A DNA stretch of 64,000 bases from Inia geoffrensis (GCA_036417435.1 CM070901.1:65530501-65594500), one strand, 5' to 3'. Positions 22,931 through 34,929 are shown, counted from the stretch's first letter. The notes: generated by a model from the letters alone, not told the origin. Numbers and translations are program-made.

Positions 22931-22934
22931 AGCC

Positions 22935-23950
22935 ATATCCCTGGAATGTAGGTCTATAAGAATGCAAGTATTAGTAAGGAATATTATGAAGGTCCAGGTG
23001 GGTGGAAAAATAATTCTCATTTTTAGTTTGCTGCCTTCATAAGACCAAATTGGTTTTGATTTTTTGTCTCTGTGCTTTTTGTGATATTTTCAATTCACTT
23101 TTGATATGCTTACCAGAGGTTAAGTGTCAGCATGAGCAAATAATTTGTGTGCACTAGTTAAGTCAGAATGTGGAATATATCCTTCCATGTTGAAGGAGCA
23201 GATGCATTTTTTAAAACTGAATCTATACTCCTTTTGACACAAGCCTTTGACTTTTTGATAAACAGAGTGATATTCAGTACTCACACATACAGGCACAACT
23301 TGTCCAGGGTCACTGCACACAGAGTGTATTTGATGTCAGCATGAAAACATAGACTTTGATAACTAAAAAGGTCTTAATACATTGCCTTGTCCAACTGTTC
23401 TCTTTATTTATAGATATGGAGATGATTATATCCAGTGTTTTATCCCAGAAACTGTTGAGAATCTGCTTCATGTGAGTTTACCAATCCTTGTCAATTTCCC
23501 TAATGCCTCCTAAAGTTAGGATCAGTTTTTAGACTGCAGTGATCAGAGTATTTTGTCCTAGAAAGCTCCCTAGAGATCCTTTTGGAGGCCTATGATATGC
23601 CAGCCACAAAACCATTATACATGCCTGTTTAGAAGCAGGGCTTGGGGTAGTGTTTTTCAAATTGCTTTTAGGAACCCATTATTGAGTCACTGCCAGCACT
23701 GAGTCAGCAGGATGGGAGACTGAGAGCTGCATAAGGTCTCACATTGTGAAAAGAAGTTGTTGAGTCAAAATATCAGAGTGATTCGACCCCTTACCAATTT
23801 TTTTCCTCATTAAACAAACATCATTTTCTTCCTATTGTGAGATATTACAGAGTTCACATTATCAACTATGAAGTATCCCAAAAATGAATTGAAACAGAAG
23901 CCAAGTTTTTGATCTAATGTTCAGTCCATAAAAAATATAAGGAAGATAGA
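22935..23950. other. Unassigned sequence
   Basis: No gene. Around 23655-23800 the phrase 'tttttcaaattgcttttaggaacccattattgagtca' resembles an old nonautonomous DNA transposon, but no terminal repeats are clear. The minus frame 23120-23320 has no motif. Confidence 0.35.
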
Positions 23951-23959
23951 AACTAATTA

Positions 23960-24515
23960 AATTACACTAGAAATAGACAAATCCAGAATGTGGAACATTC
24001 TGACTGCATGTCTTCAATTAGTCAACCAGTAAGCTAATAACAGGAAAAAATAAATTAAAAAAGGGATGGACACTAGATAGTTCTGGGTTAAGAGAAATTT
24101 AAAAGATATTTACAGATAGAATAATCAAATAAGTAGACCTTGCTTATATTGTGATTGAACAAGCCAACTATAAAGAATCATTTTTTTAGACAAATGGAGC
24201 ACTTGAATATGAACTGGCCATTAGATGGTATTCAGGAATTATTGTTAATTTTGTTAAGTTTAATAACGGCATTTTGATTATGTAAGACAATCTTACCTTT
24301 GAAATGCAAACTAAAGCATTTGGAGGAAAAATAAAGTCTAGTATTTGATCCAAATTACTGTAGCAAAAAATAAAGAAATCAAGGTGGGGGCATGAGAAGG
24401 ACAAATGAAACAAATGAAAATGATGAGGGTTATTAAAGCTGGGTGATTGCACTCTCTATTTTTTGAGAAGCGTGGATTTTTTATAATAAGAATTTTTTAA
24501 AAAATTAGAGTGGCA
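23960..24515 (+). mobile_element. L1M 3' UTR fragment
   Basis: 'atatgaactggccattagatggtattcaggaattattgttaattttgttaagtttaataacggcattttgattatgtaag' followed by 'gctgggtgattgcactctc' matches the 3' UTR of older L1M elements. The end is an A/T-rich stretch near 24490-24515. Confidence 0.65.
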
Positions 24516-24519
24516 AAAA

Positions 24520-25535
24520 GGAGATATAAGACTGAAAGTTTCATATTTTAGATCAGTAATACTTAACAAAGGGATTGAGTAGAGACACTAAAAACATTCT
24601 CAGGTCACTTCAAGTGACCACTGATGATCACCCTTTTGGCTTATGAGGTGTAGTGAGAACTTGTTCTTGATTGTAGGTTGAGAAATTTAGAAATTTCATT
24701 TGTTAGAAAGCATGTTGATTTTTCCTGAGAGGATGAATTCCAATAGTGATTATAGACATAATTTTATTCCTATTTCTACCTCTAGCCTGGCCTATCTTAA
24801 TCTTAATCTCTGTTAATAAAAATATGTTGTAATTCTATTTCACCAGTTTAAGCATAAGAATTTAGAACTTAGAAAAAAAGCTGAATAAGCAGTAGATTAA
24901 CAGGAAATGAGAACATTATCCTAAAATTATTTGTTGTTTGTGACCTCATTTTGTCCATCAGGAAGCCTCCAAGCAATGTCAGATATAAGAGGAACAAACC
25001 ATTTAAATGCAGGTGAATATAGGGGCATTCTAATGGCCATAGTAGATTGACTCTGCTTGTCCAGCCCCTGCTCCAGTGGTGCCAATTTGAACACATATTT
25101 TTTGCTCTCCAGATGCTCATATCTCACAGGCATAGCCAATCCTATTCAACTGTCTCTTTTGCTGGCTGCCCATTTGGCTGAGGGCTGTTGGAAAAATGGG
25201 CTGTCAGCCAGGAGGCACAAAGGCTTTTCTGTCCTTGTCAATGGTTTGAGATACCTGTCTGCTTTATGGGCAGTCAGGGAATTCTCTATCTGCTGGGTGC
25301 TAGTGTTCACAGAAACCTCCCTTTGTTTCATCTAAGAAATTGATTCAGGGATCTTTATTTCCTTGAGCAGAAAAGTCAATAGTGGCTAATGTTGACGTTG
25401 AAATCCATCTAACATAATCATAGAATCATTTCCTGGTTTCCTGGTCATGTTATAGTTTAGGCTGAAATCTTGACTGCCTATATCAGCTGACCAGTCTTAA
25501 TATCTGACTATACTAAAGACAAGGGAAGAACTTTC
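24520..25535. other. Unassigned sequence
   Basis: No gene or named repeat. Overlapping frames on both strands near 24869-25335 (60-92 codons) show no domain; none is convincing as coding. Confidence 0.35.
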
Positions 25536-25539
25536 CTCA

Positions 25540-25805
25540 TTCAGTCATTTATTTATTAAAAGCCCTTAAGCACCAGGCACAATGCTAGGTGCTGGGGACA
25601 TTATTGTGGAAATGAAAGCTTGGTTCATACTACTACAGAACTAAACATATAAGGGAGAGGACAGAATTTAAAACAAAAACAGTGTTGGACACTTGATGTT
25701 GAACAAGGAGGGGATGGAAGATCTCCTTGAAAAAGAACATTTCAAGTTGAGATGAAGGATGAGAAGGTGTAGTTATGGAGGAAGGTAGGGAGTACAGGGG
25801 TCATT
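25540..25805 (-). mobile_element. L2 fragment
   Basis: 'cattcagtcatttatttattaaaagcccttaagcaccaggcacaatgctaggtgctggggacattattgtgg' followed by 'cttgaaaaagaacatttcaagttgagatgaaggatgagaagg' is a reverse-complement L2 3' region. Confidence 0.75.
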
Positions 25806-26184
25806 TATTGGGATAAGGAGAACTATAGATGAAGAAAGAGGTATAGGTTTGCTCCCTAGAAGAGCGTCAGTCATACCCCCTCCAATATTATTAAATTTCT
25901 GGATCAAAATGCTAATTAAAGAGTTGTAAACTTCTAATTTTTAATGTAATAATATGTGGATCAAGTATAAAATGTGAAAATACTCAGAATTTTTAATGTT
26001 AGCTGGAACGGGTTTGATATGCATGATTTTTCTCACAGAGTTCATAGGGCAGTAGTGACATAGCATAAGCTCTTTCTATTTATTTCTTGTAGTTTTCACT
26101 GTCTGTACCACTCACTGTGTGCTCGATACATGTTACATACCACCTCATTGGGGACATTAGGATGACCTTCTGCTCCCCTATGTG

Positions 26185-26187
<3 letters not shown>

Positions 26188-26248
<61 letters not shown>
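26188..26248. repeat. Compound (AT)n(AC)n(AT)n microsatellite
   Basis: About 29 bp of AT repeat, about 24 bp of AC repeat, then a short AT repeat, all uninterrupted; likely polymorphic in length. Confidence 0.95.
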
Positions 26249-26249
<1 letters not shown>

Positions 26250-26289
26250 CTTGCATGTGTGTGTTTTAAATTACTAATAATGTCACAAG

Positions 26290-26665
26290 CTACCTCAATT
26301 AGAATTAAAGTTGGTGTGCAAAAACTAGAACATCTAAAAAACAGCGACTTAAATGAGACAGAGGCTTATTTTTCTCTCACATAAAAGAGTTCTACAGATA
26401 AATAATCCAGGGATGGGATGACAGCTCCAAAGTAATCAAGAACAAGATTCCTTCCTACAATTGATGCTGCCATGTCTTTGATCCTCAAAGCCAGCACAAG
26501 GTCAAGATGGCTGCTACAGCTGCAGCCACCTTGACAGAGTCCTGAGCAACAGGAAGGAGGAGGGCAAAAGGCAAAACCTATTGGCTGAGTCAGCTGAGTT
26601 AGCCCCTTCTAGAGATTCCTCAGGCAGTCTACCAAATGACTCCATACATCTCACTAGCCATCGTT
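26290..26665. mobile_element. Old interspersed repeat, family uncertain
   Basis: The series 'gaggcttatttttctctcacataaaagagttc', 'ccagggatgggatgacagctcc', 'gtcaagatggctgctacagctgcagcc', 'caacaggaaggaggagggcaaaag' and 'tggctgagtcagc' is one I recognise from many copies of an old mammalian repeat, but I cannot assign the name with confidence. Confidence 0.5.
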
Positions 26666-26828
26666 TTCTATGTAGGAAAAATAGGCCTAGATGATTATTT
26701 GTTTGTTTATTTAGTTATTTACTCTTTCATTTAATCTGGGTACATTGTTGCTCTTAGTAATTAGGAGTTCTGTTACTCAAATGAAAGGGAGAACGATTTT
26801 CTATGGGAAAATAAGCAGTCTCTCTCAC

Positions 26829-26965
26829 AATAGCTATCATTTGATGGGTACTCACCATGTGCTAGGCTTTGTCCCAGATACTTTAATAATGTTATTTTTA
26901 TTTAATTTGACAACAATTTTGTAAGGTAACTATCATCATCCCCATTTTGCAGATATTATAGAGAT
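26829..26965 (-). mobile_element. MIR SINE fragment
   Basis: 'atagctatcatttgatgggtactcaccatgtgctaggctttgtcccagatactttaataatgttatt' with 'gtaaggtaactatcatcatccccattttgcagat' is the reverse-complement MIR 3' half. Confidence 0.8.
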
Positions 26966-28090
26966 AAGACTCTTAGAGTCAACGTGCAGACGTCTGGAGG
27001 AGTTAAATGGTGCTGTAGGCAAATAGTGCTGGAGATTTTCACACACAAAAAAAGTTTCTTTATGTATTTATGTCCAAGTCCTCTATAATCTACAAAACTC
27101 AAGGTTCCTGAATGAAAGGAACCCTTATGACTCATCACTCTTTCCCTACTCTTATAAGGACTGCATCTTGTGTGTTGGAGGTGCTCCTGAAAATTTGCTC
27201 TCGTGTGTCTGTTTAGAGCCAGGTTAGAGTTAGGCCTATGGTCCTCTGACCATCTCTCTGTATGCCACAGGTATCTCCACCAGCCTTCTTACCATGCAGA
27301 GTTAACCTTCCCAGGCCAAGCCCATCTGCACTGGAGATTGCAGACAAGACCAAAAAATCCATTTATTCATTACCCACCAGAGGGCTGGATACTTCCAGCT
27401 GCTCCCTCTATACAGGCCAAGGCAACTGAAAAGAACAATAAGTAGTCCCTCTTGTTTCTACAATGCCATGGGGTGCAAATGGGAAGTATGACAGGTGCGG
27501 AATAAAATAGAGCCCAGTTTATACATAAAATTTAAAATCAGGCTTATCTCTTTGCCAATGTGTCCAAATCCAGCAGTCCTAGAGAGAAATAAACAACAAC
27601 AATGCAAAACAGATTCATTTGCAAATGACTCATACCCTGTATTTTCTCACTAAAGAGACAGTTTTATGGATCTAGGATACTTTGAATCTTTTTACTAAAA
27701 TGCTTAAACAACTTCAGCTGTGAATAATCAGAGTCTAAGTATATTTACTCAGGGTATTATTTGTTCAGTTCTTGCATGTTACTCTGTAAAGAAAAAAAAT
27801 CTACAAATATAAGGGTGTATATAGATGGTTTCTGTTATCAGACACTTCTCCCAGTAATACAAACAAAAATACTGGATTGTGTATCAGAAAGAAAAACAAA
27901 ATCAGAAAACTCTGACAATGCAAAAGTTAGAAATATCTTCAATCTGCATAGAATGTTTCTTATGGAGTGCTTAGAGATCAAACAATGGTAGAGATGGTTC
28001 ATAGGTATAAAATTAGCAATTTTTTTTTTCCTTTCCTTCTCTCTTCCCTGTTTCACTCCTTCCCTACCTCTCTCTTGTGGCATATCTCAT
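26966..28090. other. Unassigned sequence, about 1.1 kb
   Basis: No gene or named repeat. Frames at 27203-27445 and 27761-27991 plus, and 27838-28083 minus, show no domain. Confidence 0.35.
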
Positions 28091-28094
28091 GCTA

Positions 28095-28200
28095 GCTGTA
28101 TAAAGGGATAACACACACATTTATTATCTACCTCCTAGGATGATTGTCAAGTCTTAAAATGAGGAAGACCACATAAAGTGCCCAGTATAGATAGCATCAC
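28095..28200 (+). mobile_element. MIR 3'-end fragment
   Basis: 'cctcctaggatgattgtcaagtcttaaaatgagg...cataaagtgcccagtatag' is a diverged MIR 3' part. Confidence 0.5.
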
Positions 28201-28469
28201 TCTTTTAGAAATAGGTGATTTGTTAAAAAAAAAATTAAAAGCATTACCTTAAAGGAAAGTTAATAATTTATTGAATCCACTAAGGCTGCTGCTTTCAAAC
28301 CACGTCTTCTTGGGCCCTGAATTTTCTGAGAATATACCACAGGAGCAGCCTGGGGAAGGTGGAGCAGAGGGATGGTGATGTTATACATATAGATTTGGTT
28401 TTAAAATGCCATTTGAAAGCAAGGAAAAACAAACTACACTCAACAAATTTGCTTTTTTAATGTAAGCTT

Positions 28470-28605
28470 TATTAATGCAGCCCTTTATCTATTTCAGTCA
28501 CTTTAGACTCTCTGGTACCTAGAACTTAGTAGGAACCAGGGTTGTGCTTATCACATAGTAGGGACTCAGGGTACTGAGTGGAATGAAAGATGGAAAGCAG
28601 CCCTA
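28470..28605 (+). mobile_element. L2 3'-end fragment
   Basis: 'ctctggtacctagaacttagtaggaaccagggttgtgcttatcacatagtagggactcagg' resembles the L2 3' end (agcacctagcacagtgcctggcacatagtaggcactcaa). Confidence 0.5.
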
Positions 28606-28649
28606 AGTAAAATCTTTGGACACAGTGCAGAACTCTTTATAATTTCTTC

Positions 28650-28684
28650 TAATGTAAAAAACAAAACAAAACAAAACAAAAAAC
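28650..28684. repeat. (AAAAC)n simple repeat
   Basis: Five or so AAAAC units followed by an A-run. Confidence 0.85.
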
Positions 28685-28764
28685 TTTAGCTGGAGTTTTA
28701 AAGTCCTGATCAACCCATTTCTTTATATTTTCACATCTATGAGAACAAATGAGCCATTATTTTT

Positions 28765-29010
28765 TTTTTCAATTCCTTGAACAAATACTTAATGACCTAC
28801 TGCATATTCCACTGCTAGAGATCACCCAATCCCTGACCTCAAAAAGGAAAAAAAAACAAAAAATACCATTATAAATATAAGGAGACACACACTGTAATAA
28901 AAGAGCAAACACTGTGCCAAAGAGGGAGATATTCAACCGGTCTAGAGGTGCTCAGAAAAGGTTTCCTAAAAGAGATAACTCTTAATCTAGGTTGTGAGGA
29001 TAAAGAGGAT
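28765..29010 (-). mobile_element. L2 fragment
   Basis: 'ttccttgaacaaatacttaatgacctactgcatattccactgctagagatcacccaatccctgacctc' followed by 'gtgctcagaaaaggtttcctaaaagagataactcttaatctagg' is a reverse-complement L2 3' region. Confidence 0.6.
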
Positions 29011-29014
29011 TTCA

Positions 29015-29980
29015 CCATTCCCAATGTCCTCAAGCAAATGATTTAAGCCATCGTAAAAATAAATCTGTGGTATAGTGAATTGCTTCATAATAAGGTTTGT
29101 CATATGTAAAAGATAATGGGAAGTATGATCTAGGTAATGGTGCCAAATTCATAGAACTTTAGGATTATATATTCGTCTGCTGGTGGTGTTTAAGCCTTGC
29201 TGGCAAGGTATGCTTGTTAGACTGCTAGAAAGCAGTAAGCTAATCGTAATAATAATCACGATCTGGCCAGACATGATATCTTTAAAGCAATCAATGATAG
29301 CTTGAGACGTGCTGAACCCTGTGGAAGTTGGAGATGAACAAAGATCCATTAAATCATCTTGGTTGTTTCCCCTGGAGGCCAAATTCAGATCAGATTGGGT
29401 CATGGTATCTGCCTTTGCTCTAGACTTACAGTCAGGAAACCCCAGGGAGAGAAGAGAGAAGTGACCAAGACAGCTGTTACCTGCTTCCTCAGAGTTGCAG
29501 AGAGTAAATTTCCTACAACTCTGATTGGCAGAATTCTACCTCTCCCTTGGCTTTGAAAAAAACACGTACTCTCCAATCTGCCACAGTTTCACCCTCCCTC
29601 CAACAAACTGCCCTAGCATTTGAGTTTATGATACTTGCTTGTTTCATTGGGGAGACTCCTGATTATGAGAAAGAGGTTGGAAGTCTAAGAAAACCTTAGA
29701 GAATAAAGGAGCTGAAAGAAAAAAAGCAGAAGATATAAGAAAGACATCAGGGAGAAATATGGAGTCAGACTCTACCCTATTCACTATTGTATGGGGATTA
29801 TCACCTCCAACAAACACCAAGGAGATATATGTTCCTCAAGGCTTAAAGATCTGCCCTAGAGATCTAATAACCACCAGCTGGGACCATCAACTTCATCATC
29901 TTACTATCAGACAAATCATTGGCAGGATTAATAGGTTTCCTGAAAGATGCATGATTCAGGAAAAATTGTGACACAGGTCA
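29015..29980. other. Unassigned sequence, about 1 kb
   Basis: No gene is supported. The minus frame 29149-29403 (84 codons) starts with a plausible Met but contains no domain I recognise, and it lacks conserved-gene context. The 29640-29980 part may be LTR-related. Confidence 0.35.
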
Positions 29981-29984
29981 AGTT

Positions 29985-30582
29985 TGACTTTGGTGTCAGT
30001 GATGGATAGATCTTAGAGTGGCCCCAATTTCCTAGTGTTCACACCTTTGTGCAGTCCCTTTCCCTTGAGTGGGGGAGTGATGTGTGGCTTGCTCCTAACA
30101 CACAGAACATGGCAAAGGTGTTGAGATGTCACTTTTCTGATTACATTACGTTATATAACACTCTGTCTTAGTAAACTGGAGTTGGAGAAGCATGTTGTGG
30201 GCTTGATGAAGCTAGCCATCAAGTTGGAGAAGCCCTTGTGGCAAGGAGCAATGAGTGTTATCTGGGAACTCTGGGTAAGTCTCTAGGACGTGTGTGGGTT
30301 CCAGCCAACAACCAGCAAAAAGCTGGGACCTTTAATCATGCAATCTCAAAGAATATAACCCTGCCGACAACTTGAAAGAGCATGGAAGTGAATTTGTCCC
30401 CACCTGAGCCTCCAGATGAGAACAGCCTGGCTGATACCTTGATTGCAGCCTTGTGAGAGCATAAGCAGAGGATTCAGCTAAACTGTTCCCAGATTCCTGA
30501 CTCACAGAAGCTGAGATAATAAATATGTGTATTACCACTAAGTTTGTGGTAATTTTATTACCTAGCAACAGAAAATGAGTAC
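29985..30582 (+). mobile_element. MaLR LTR (MLT1-type)
   Basis: The 3' half carries the MaLR series: 'agcaaaaagctgggacctttaatc', 'aatataaccctgccgacaacttgaaagagcatgg', 'cctgagcctccagatgagaac', 'gataccttgattgcagccttgtgagagc', 'gataataaatatgtgtattaccactaagtttgtggtaattttattac', with the AATAAA signal at about 30518. These nonautonomous ERVL-MaLR LTRs are ancient and inactive. The 123-codon minus frame 30332-30703 is an antisense frame of the LTR. Confidence 0.75.
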
Positions 30583-30729
30583 AGTGCCCTTCTGCCTTCC
30601 TTTTGTTTATCACCTCCTTTCTGGGTATAATCCATCCTGCATCTGTCCAATATCCACATGAATTATCCCATAGCCCAGCACCTCCCTTATTCCTATCACT
30701 CACAATGTCACCTCACAATGTATTTCTAA

Positions 30730-30925
30730 ATAGCTCTGTATTTCTTTCTTTCTTTTTTTTCTCTCCCCTCAACAACCACCTCTGGAAACCATGAATCTAT
30801 TCTTTGTTATCTATAAGTTTGTTTTTTTTAATCTTTTTCCAATTCCTCTTATACATGATATAGGCATATCATACAGTATTTGTCTTTCTCTGTCTGACTT
30901 ATTTCACAAATAGCACTTTATTTTC
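30730..30925 (-). mobile_element. L1M 3'-end fragment
   Basis: 'caacaaccacctctggaaaccatgaatctattctttgttatctataagtttg' and 'catacagtatttgtctttctctgtctgacttatttcac' are the reverse complement of the L1 3' UTR/ORF2 end. Confidence 0.7.
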
Positions 30926-31013
30926 TGAAGCTCTTGCCTCAAACCTTCTCTCTTTCCATTTAATCTCTACTTTCTTATACATTTACCAAAACGTACCTAT
31001 CCCCATTCCTCCG

Positions 31014-31508
31014 TTAGTTTCCATTGCTACTGTAACAAATTACCAAAAACTTACTGGCTTAAAACAACAAATTTACAAATTATCATATAGTTCTGCAGAT
31101 AAGAAGTACAAAATGGGTCTCACTGGGATAAAATCAAAGCTTCAGCAGTGCTATATTCCTTTCTAGAGGCTCTAGAAAGGAACTTCTTTGCCTCTTCCAG
31201 CTTCTAAAGTGCACCCGTATTCCTTGGCTTATGGCCCCATTCCTCTATAGCAACATTGGGTTGAGTCCTACTCACACCATTATCTCTCTGGTGCTCTCTC
31301 TTCTGTGTCCCTCTTCTAGCAATAAGAACTCTTGTGATTACACTGAGCCCACCTAAGTAATTCAGGAGAGTCTCCGTCTTTCAAGGTCAGCTGTTTAGCA
31401 ATCATAATTCTATTTGAAGCCTTAATTCCCCTTTGTCATGTTACAATGTCCCATCTGGGGTTTAGGATGTGAACATCATTGGGGGGGGCTGCTTTTCTGC
31501 CTACCACA
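31014..31508 (-). mobile_element. MaLR LTR (MLT1-type), reverse orientation
   Basis: Nearly full-length LTR read on the minus strand. The plus strand shows 'gttagtttccattgctactgtaacaaattaccaaaaac', 'ggcttaaaacaacaaattta', 'gaggctctagaaaggaac', 'gtgattacactgagcccacctaag', and 'gatgtgaacatcattggggggggctgcttttctgcctaccaca' at the end. It lies in opposite orientation to the MaLR LTR at 29985-30582. Confidence 0.8.
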
Positions 31509-31509
31509 C

Positions 31510-33180
31510 TTTGTGAAAGTTGTAAATTTAGAAAACAATCTGCAGGGACTCACTGAAGCCCTGGTGCACATGGTTGATAGTGAGTGAACCCTCCCAAAGG
31601 AATTATACAGTAAAGAAACCTCTTCAAAATACATAGAACTTTAATATCTAAGGAATACCTCCTAAAGGGGAAATTTTCTGGCACTGGGGCAAGTTTGTGA
31701 GTGACATATTTTAAGCAAAGGGGTATTTAATGATTTACAAATCACATCATAAAAATGACTGCTTGTTCTGTCTTCTTATAAAAATACCTCCCATTTTGTT
31801 CTTCATGGACCATATCAGTATTATTTGACTGTTGTAATCTAAGTAGGTTAGTGATTATAGGCTCCAAAGATGAGGTAGTTAAATGAGAAAGCTGGGATGC
31901 TCTCCACAGAGCTGGCACAATGACTACAGTGCCCTGTGGAGGGAGCAAAAGCAGTGAACCCTTTTAGCTATTACAACACCCAAGCAGCAGTCAAATTCAG
32001 GGGCTCAGTTTTGTGACTCCCCAGTGTGTACCAATTATCTCAATGGGAGTTCCAAATTTTCCAATAAATCTCCAAACAAAATTAATTTTAATGGCTTTAA
32101 TTAACCTTAATTGTATTATTACTATTATTATATATGCTCCTTTTGTGAGGTTGATGAGAAATACTTTCAGAGAAACAAACCAACAGAAAAATGAGGGATA
32201 GTATAGGTCCGAATTATTTGGAAACTAATTGTCTATATGCCATTTTATTTATATTTCTGAGATTGAAAACAGGTCAATTGTCAATTAAAAATGGTTATGG
32301 CATATACACATATTCTGAGACTGGGCCAAGAACCATAGATTCTGGTTTATTTCCCTTCAAAGTGGCTGTTTTCTCCCCAGTAGACACACAGTCAAGGAAA
32401 TATACACATGCATACAATATATATATATTTTTTATCTGTGTTTTCCTGTTCCTCTAATTCATAGTTCTGAGAACTGTCCTGCAGGTCACTGTTTCAACTC
32501 CCCCATTTTTTTTTTTTTTAAATCTGGTAATGGTTGTCAAGAGGAAATTAATCTTTTGCAGCCAAATGAAATTTGGGCTTCCCAGCACTAGCCACTAATG
32601 AAAAATGCATTAATGGAAAGCATCAGAAAAAACCCTGGCTCTTAGTACCAGAGGGTACATTTAAATAATTCTATGAATATAGATCAATAAAACTAATTTA
32701 CTTATAGCCTTTGTGTGCAGTATTCAAATCTGAATAAAAGTCATTGGTATTACAATGTTTTGTATTAATTTGAGGTATCTATTATTTTACATATTAAATT
32801 AATCTTGGTCTTTAGACAGAATTTCATATATGATATTAAAATATGAGTCCTGGGATTTGATATTAGTAATGCTATGATTTCATAATTCAGCCTGGTTTGT
32901 CTGAATGTCATTTGAAAGGCTTGGAGAGGTCCCAGAGGGCCAGCTCTGAGAAGCCAGGGTTAAGTCAGAGAGAGAGCAGAGGGCTTTAATATTCAAGCAT
33001 GCATCCTCTCAGCAGCACTGCCCAAAGACCCACTGGGAGTTTAGGGGTTTGGAATGGTAGCCAGCTGAGTAGGGATGTGAGAATGGCAATCATAAGCACC
33101 TGAGTGTCCACAGCCTGATGGGATGGCTACAGGATGTGAATATCCTGATTCAAATGCTGAGATCAAGATATTACTTCCTG
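31510..33180. other. Unassigned AT-rich sequence, about 1.7 kb
   Basis: No gene or named repeat. The interval about 32520-33010 is AT-rich and free of simple or recognised repeats. The poly-T run is at about 32507-32519. Frames at 32013-32201 and 32191-32457 show no domain. Confidence 0.35.
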
Positions 33181-33184
33181 TTTC

Positions 33185-33370
33185 AATGAAGATCATTCTT
33201 TATTCATCAAGTATTAACTCAGTGTCTTCTCTCTACTAGGTCCTAGACACACAGGGTAAAAAGCATAAAGTAAGATTCTAAGAGCTTAAAATCAACAAGC
33301 AAAACAATAGGCAATTGCAATTTGATGTGGAAAGTACTGCACCAGGAATAAGTATAGGGTGCTCCAAGAG
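33185..33370 (-). mobile_element. L2 fragment
   Basis: 'ttattcatcaagtattaactcagtgtcttctctctactaggtcctagacacacagggtaaaaagc' followed by 'caattgcaatttgatgtggaaagtactgcaccagg' is a reverse-complement L2. Confidence 0.6.
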
Positions 33371-34225
33371 ACTATTAATAAAACCCTCAGCAGCCCAGTG
33401 CTTTCTGGACTTATTTGGTCATGGAATTTTAAAACAAACAACAACAAAAGTATTAACATCCTTTTCAACTCTATTCATACACAACCATGAATGTAAAACA
33501 AGGATGTAGTTAACCAAGAGACAGCGATGAAGGTTAAAAATTCAACCCAGCTCTATCCCCTGTAAGAATAACAAAGCAAAATCTCCTCATCCTCTCTGAC
33601 CCCTGCAGCATCTCCTCCACAGAAGTCTGCTTGTTTTGCGCCCTGTGGGGGTTCTCAGTCCTCGGGTCAGATGTTGCAGGGGCTTCCTGAACATTAACTG
33701 TGCCATGGCCAGGAGCTCAAAATAAACAAGAATTTCCTGGGGGCCAGTGGTAGGCCTAATGTTTTTGATATTTTCAGTTATTTGCTTGAAATAGTGTACG
33801 GCCTGTTATTAGTCAATTAATCTAGCTATGTACCATCTTCCACATCAATACAACTTCTCCTGGAAGAAGGAAAATGATGCTTGCTAACAGATTCCACAGT
33901 GGAATTAGCTCATTTAGCAACATAAATAAATATAGAAAAGACATGGAGATCAGATCAAAATGAAGAAGAGCAAAGGGGAAAATACCAAGAGCATGGGAAG
34001 AGAGCAACAGTGGATGGAGGGCGTGGGGAGAAGGGTGGGTCTGGGACAGTGTAGAGGTCACAGGTACAGCATCAGGATGAGTCCCGTCCCCTTGACATAA
34101 GCAAATCCTATTAGCCTGGCTGTGACTGGACCAACATTTATTTGGAATGGAGACAGAATTCCTTAAGGTTGGCCCATCCCATAAGGCAGGGGCTCTTGCT
34201 TTATAGTGTTATAAAAGATCTACTT
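33371..34225. other. Unassigned sequence
   Basis: No gene or named repeat. Purine-rich at 33930-34050; the minus frame 33822-34061 has no domain. Confidence 0.35.
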
Positions 34226-34229
34226 TGGA

Positions 34230-34437
34230 ATTTTTTTTTTTTTTTTTGGTACACGGACCTCTCACTGTTGTGGCCTCTCCCGTTTAGGAGCACAGACTCC
34301 AGACGCGCAGGCTTAGCGGCCATGGCTCACGGGCCCAGCCACTACGCGGCATGTGGGATCTTCCCGGACTGGGGCACGAACCCGTGTCCCCTGCATAGGC
34401 AGGCGGACTCTCAACCACTGCGCCACCAGGGAACCCC
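34230..34437 (-). mobile_element. CHR-type cetacean SINE
   Basis: Reverse-orientation copy: T tail at 34230-34247, 'acacggacctctcactgttg', 'cggccatggctcacgggccc', ending 'gccaccagggaacccc'. The head carries a change in the usual gggcttccc. Target-site duplications are imperfect at best (tggaattt/tggacttc flank candidates), so it may be older than the other copies. Confidence 0.95.
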
Positions 34438-34637
34438 TGGACTTCTGTTATTGAACAAATATATGAGCCTTCTCTGTATCACCAGATGCTCTGAATCTGG
34501 ATAGTTATATATTCCATGTGGTTTGAAACTCATAGCCCTTCTCTCCAGATTATCATGTACAGAAGCCTGAGATTGTACATCTATTAATTCTCTTGATCAT
34601 TTTTCATAAGAGTGCATTGTTGAAAAATGGACAAGTT

Positions 34638-34677
34638 GTACTAATAGTAACATTCATGTACTAATCGTAACATTCAT
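34638..34677. repeat. 20-bp tandem duplication
   Basis: Two adjacent copies of a 20-bp unit (gtactaat-gtaacattcat) differ at one base. Confidence 0.85.
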
Positions 34678-34689
34678 GTAGGCTAGAGA

Positions 34690-34925
34690 ATACTGATTTC
34701 TATCCCTTTGCTTGTGAGCTTACAATCTAGTAAGAGAAAGTTGTGAAAGATACATGATTGATATATTTTACAGTGTGTACAATAACAGAGGAGTATATAC
34801 TGGGTGGCAAAAGGCAGGGAATGATCAGCTCCTCTTAAGTGCGTCAGGAAGGCACCCCAAGGAGTATCTTCCACACCGTACATTAAGCAGGGTTTTGAAG
34901 AATTTATAGGTATTTACCAGATCGA
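34690..34925 (-). mobile_element. L2 fragment
   Basis: 'gtgagcttacaatctagtaagagaaag', 'ggcaaaaggcagggaatgatcagctcc', and 'cattaagcagggttttgaagaatttataggtatttaccag' follow the reverse-complement L2 3' region (gagcttacaatctagt, ctgagtcttgaaggatgagtaggagtttacc). Confidence 0.7.
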
Positions 34926-34929
34926 TGTG

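Noticed and set aside
29149..29403. 84-codon minus-strand frame with serine-rich start and hydrophobic segment
   Set aside because: No recognisable domain, no promoter or splice context, and a length expected by chance in AT-rich DNA.
30332..30703. 123-codon minus-strand open frame
   Set aside because: It lies mostly antisense within an MLT1-type LTR.
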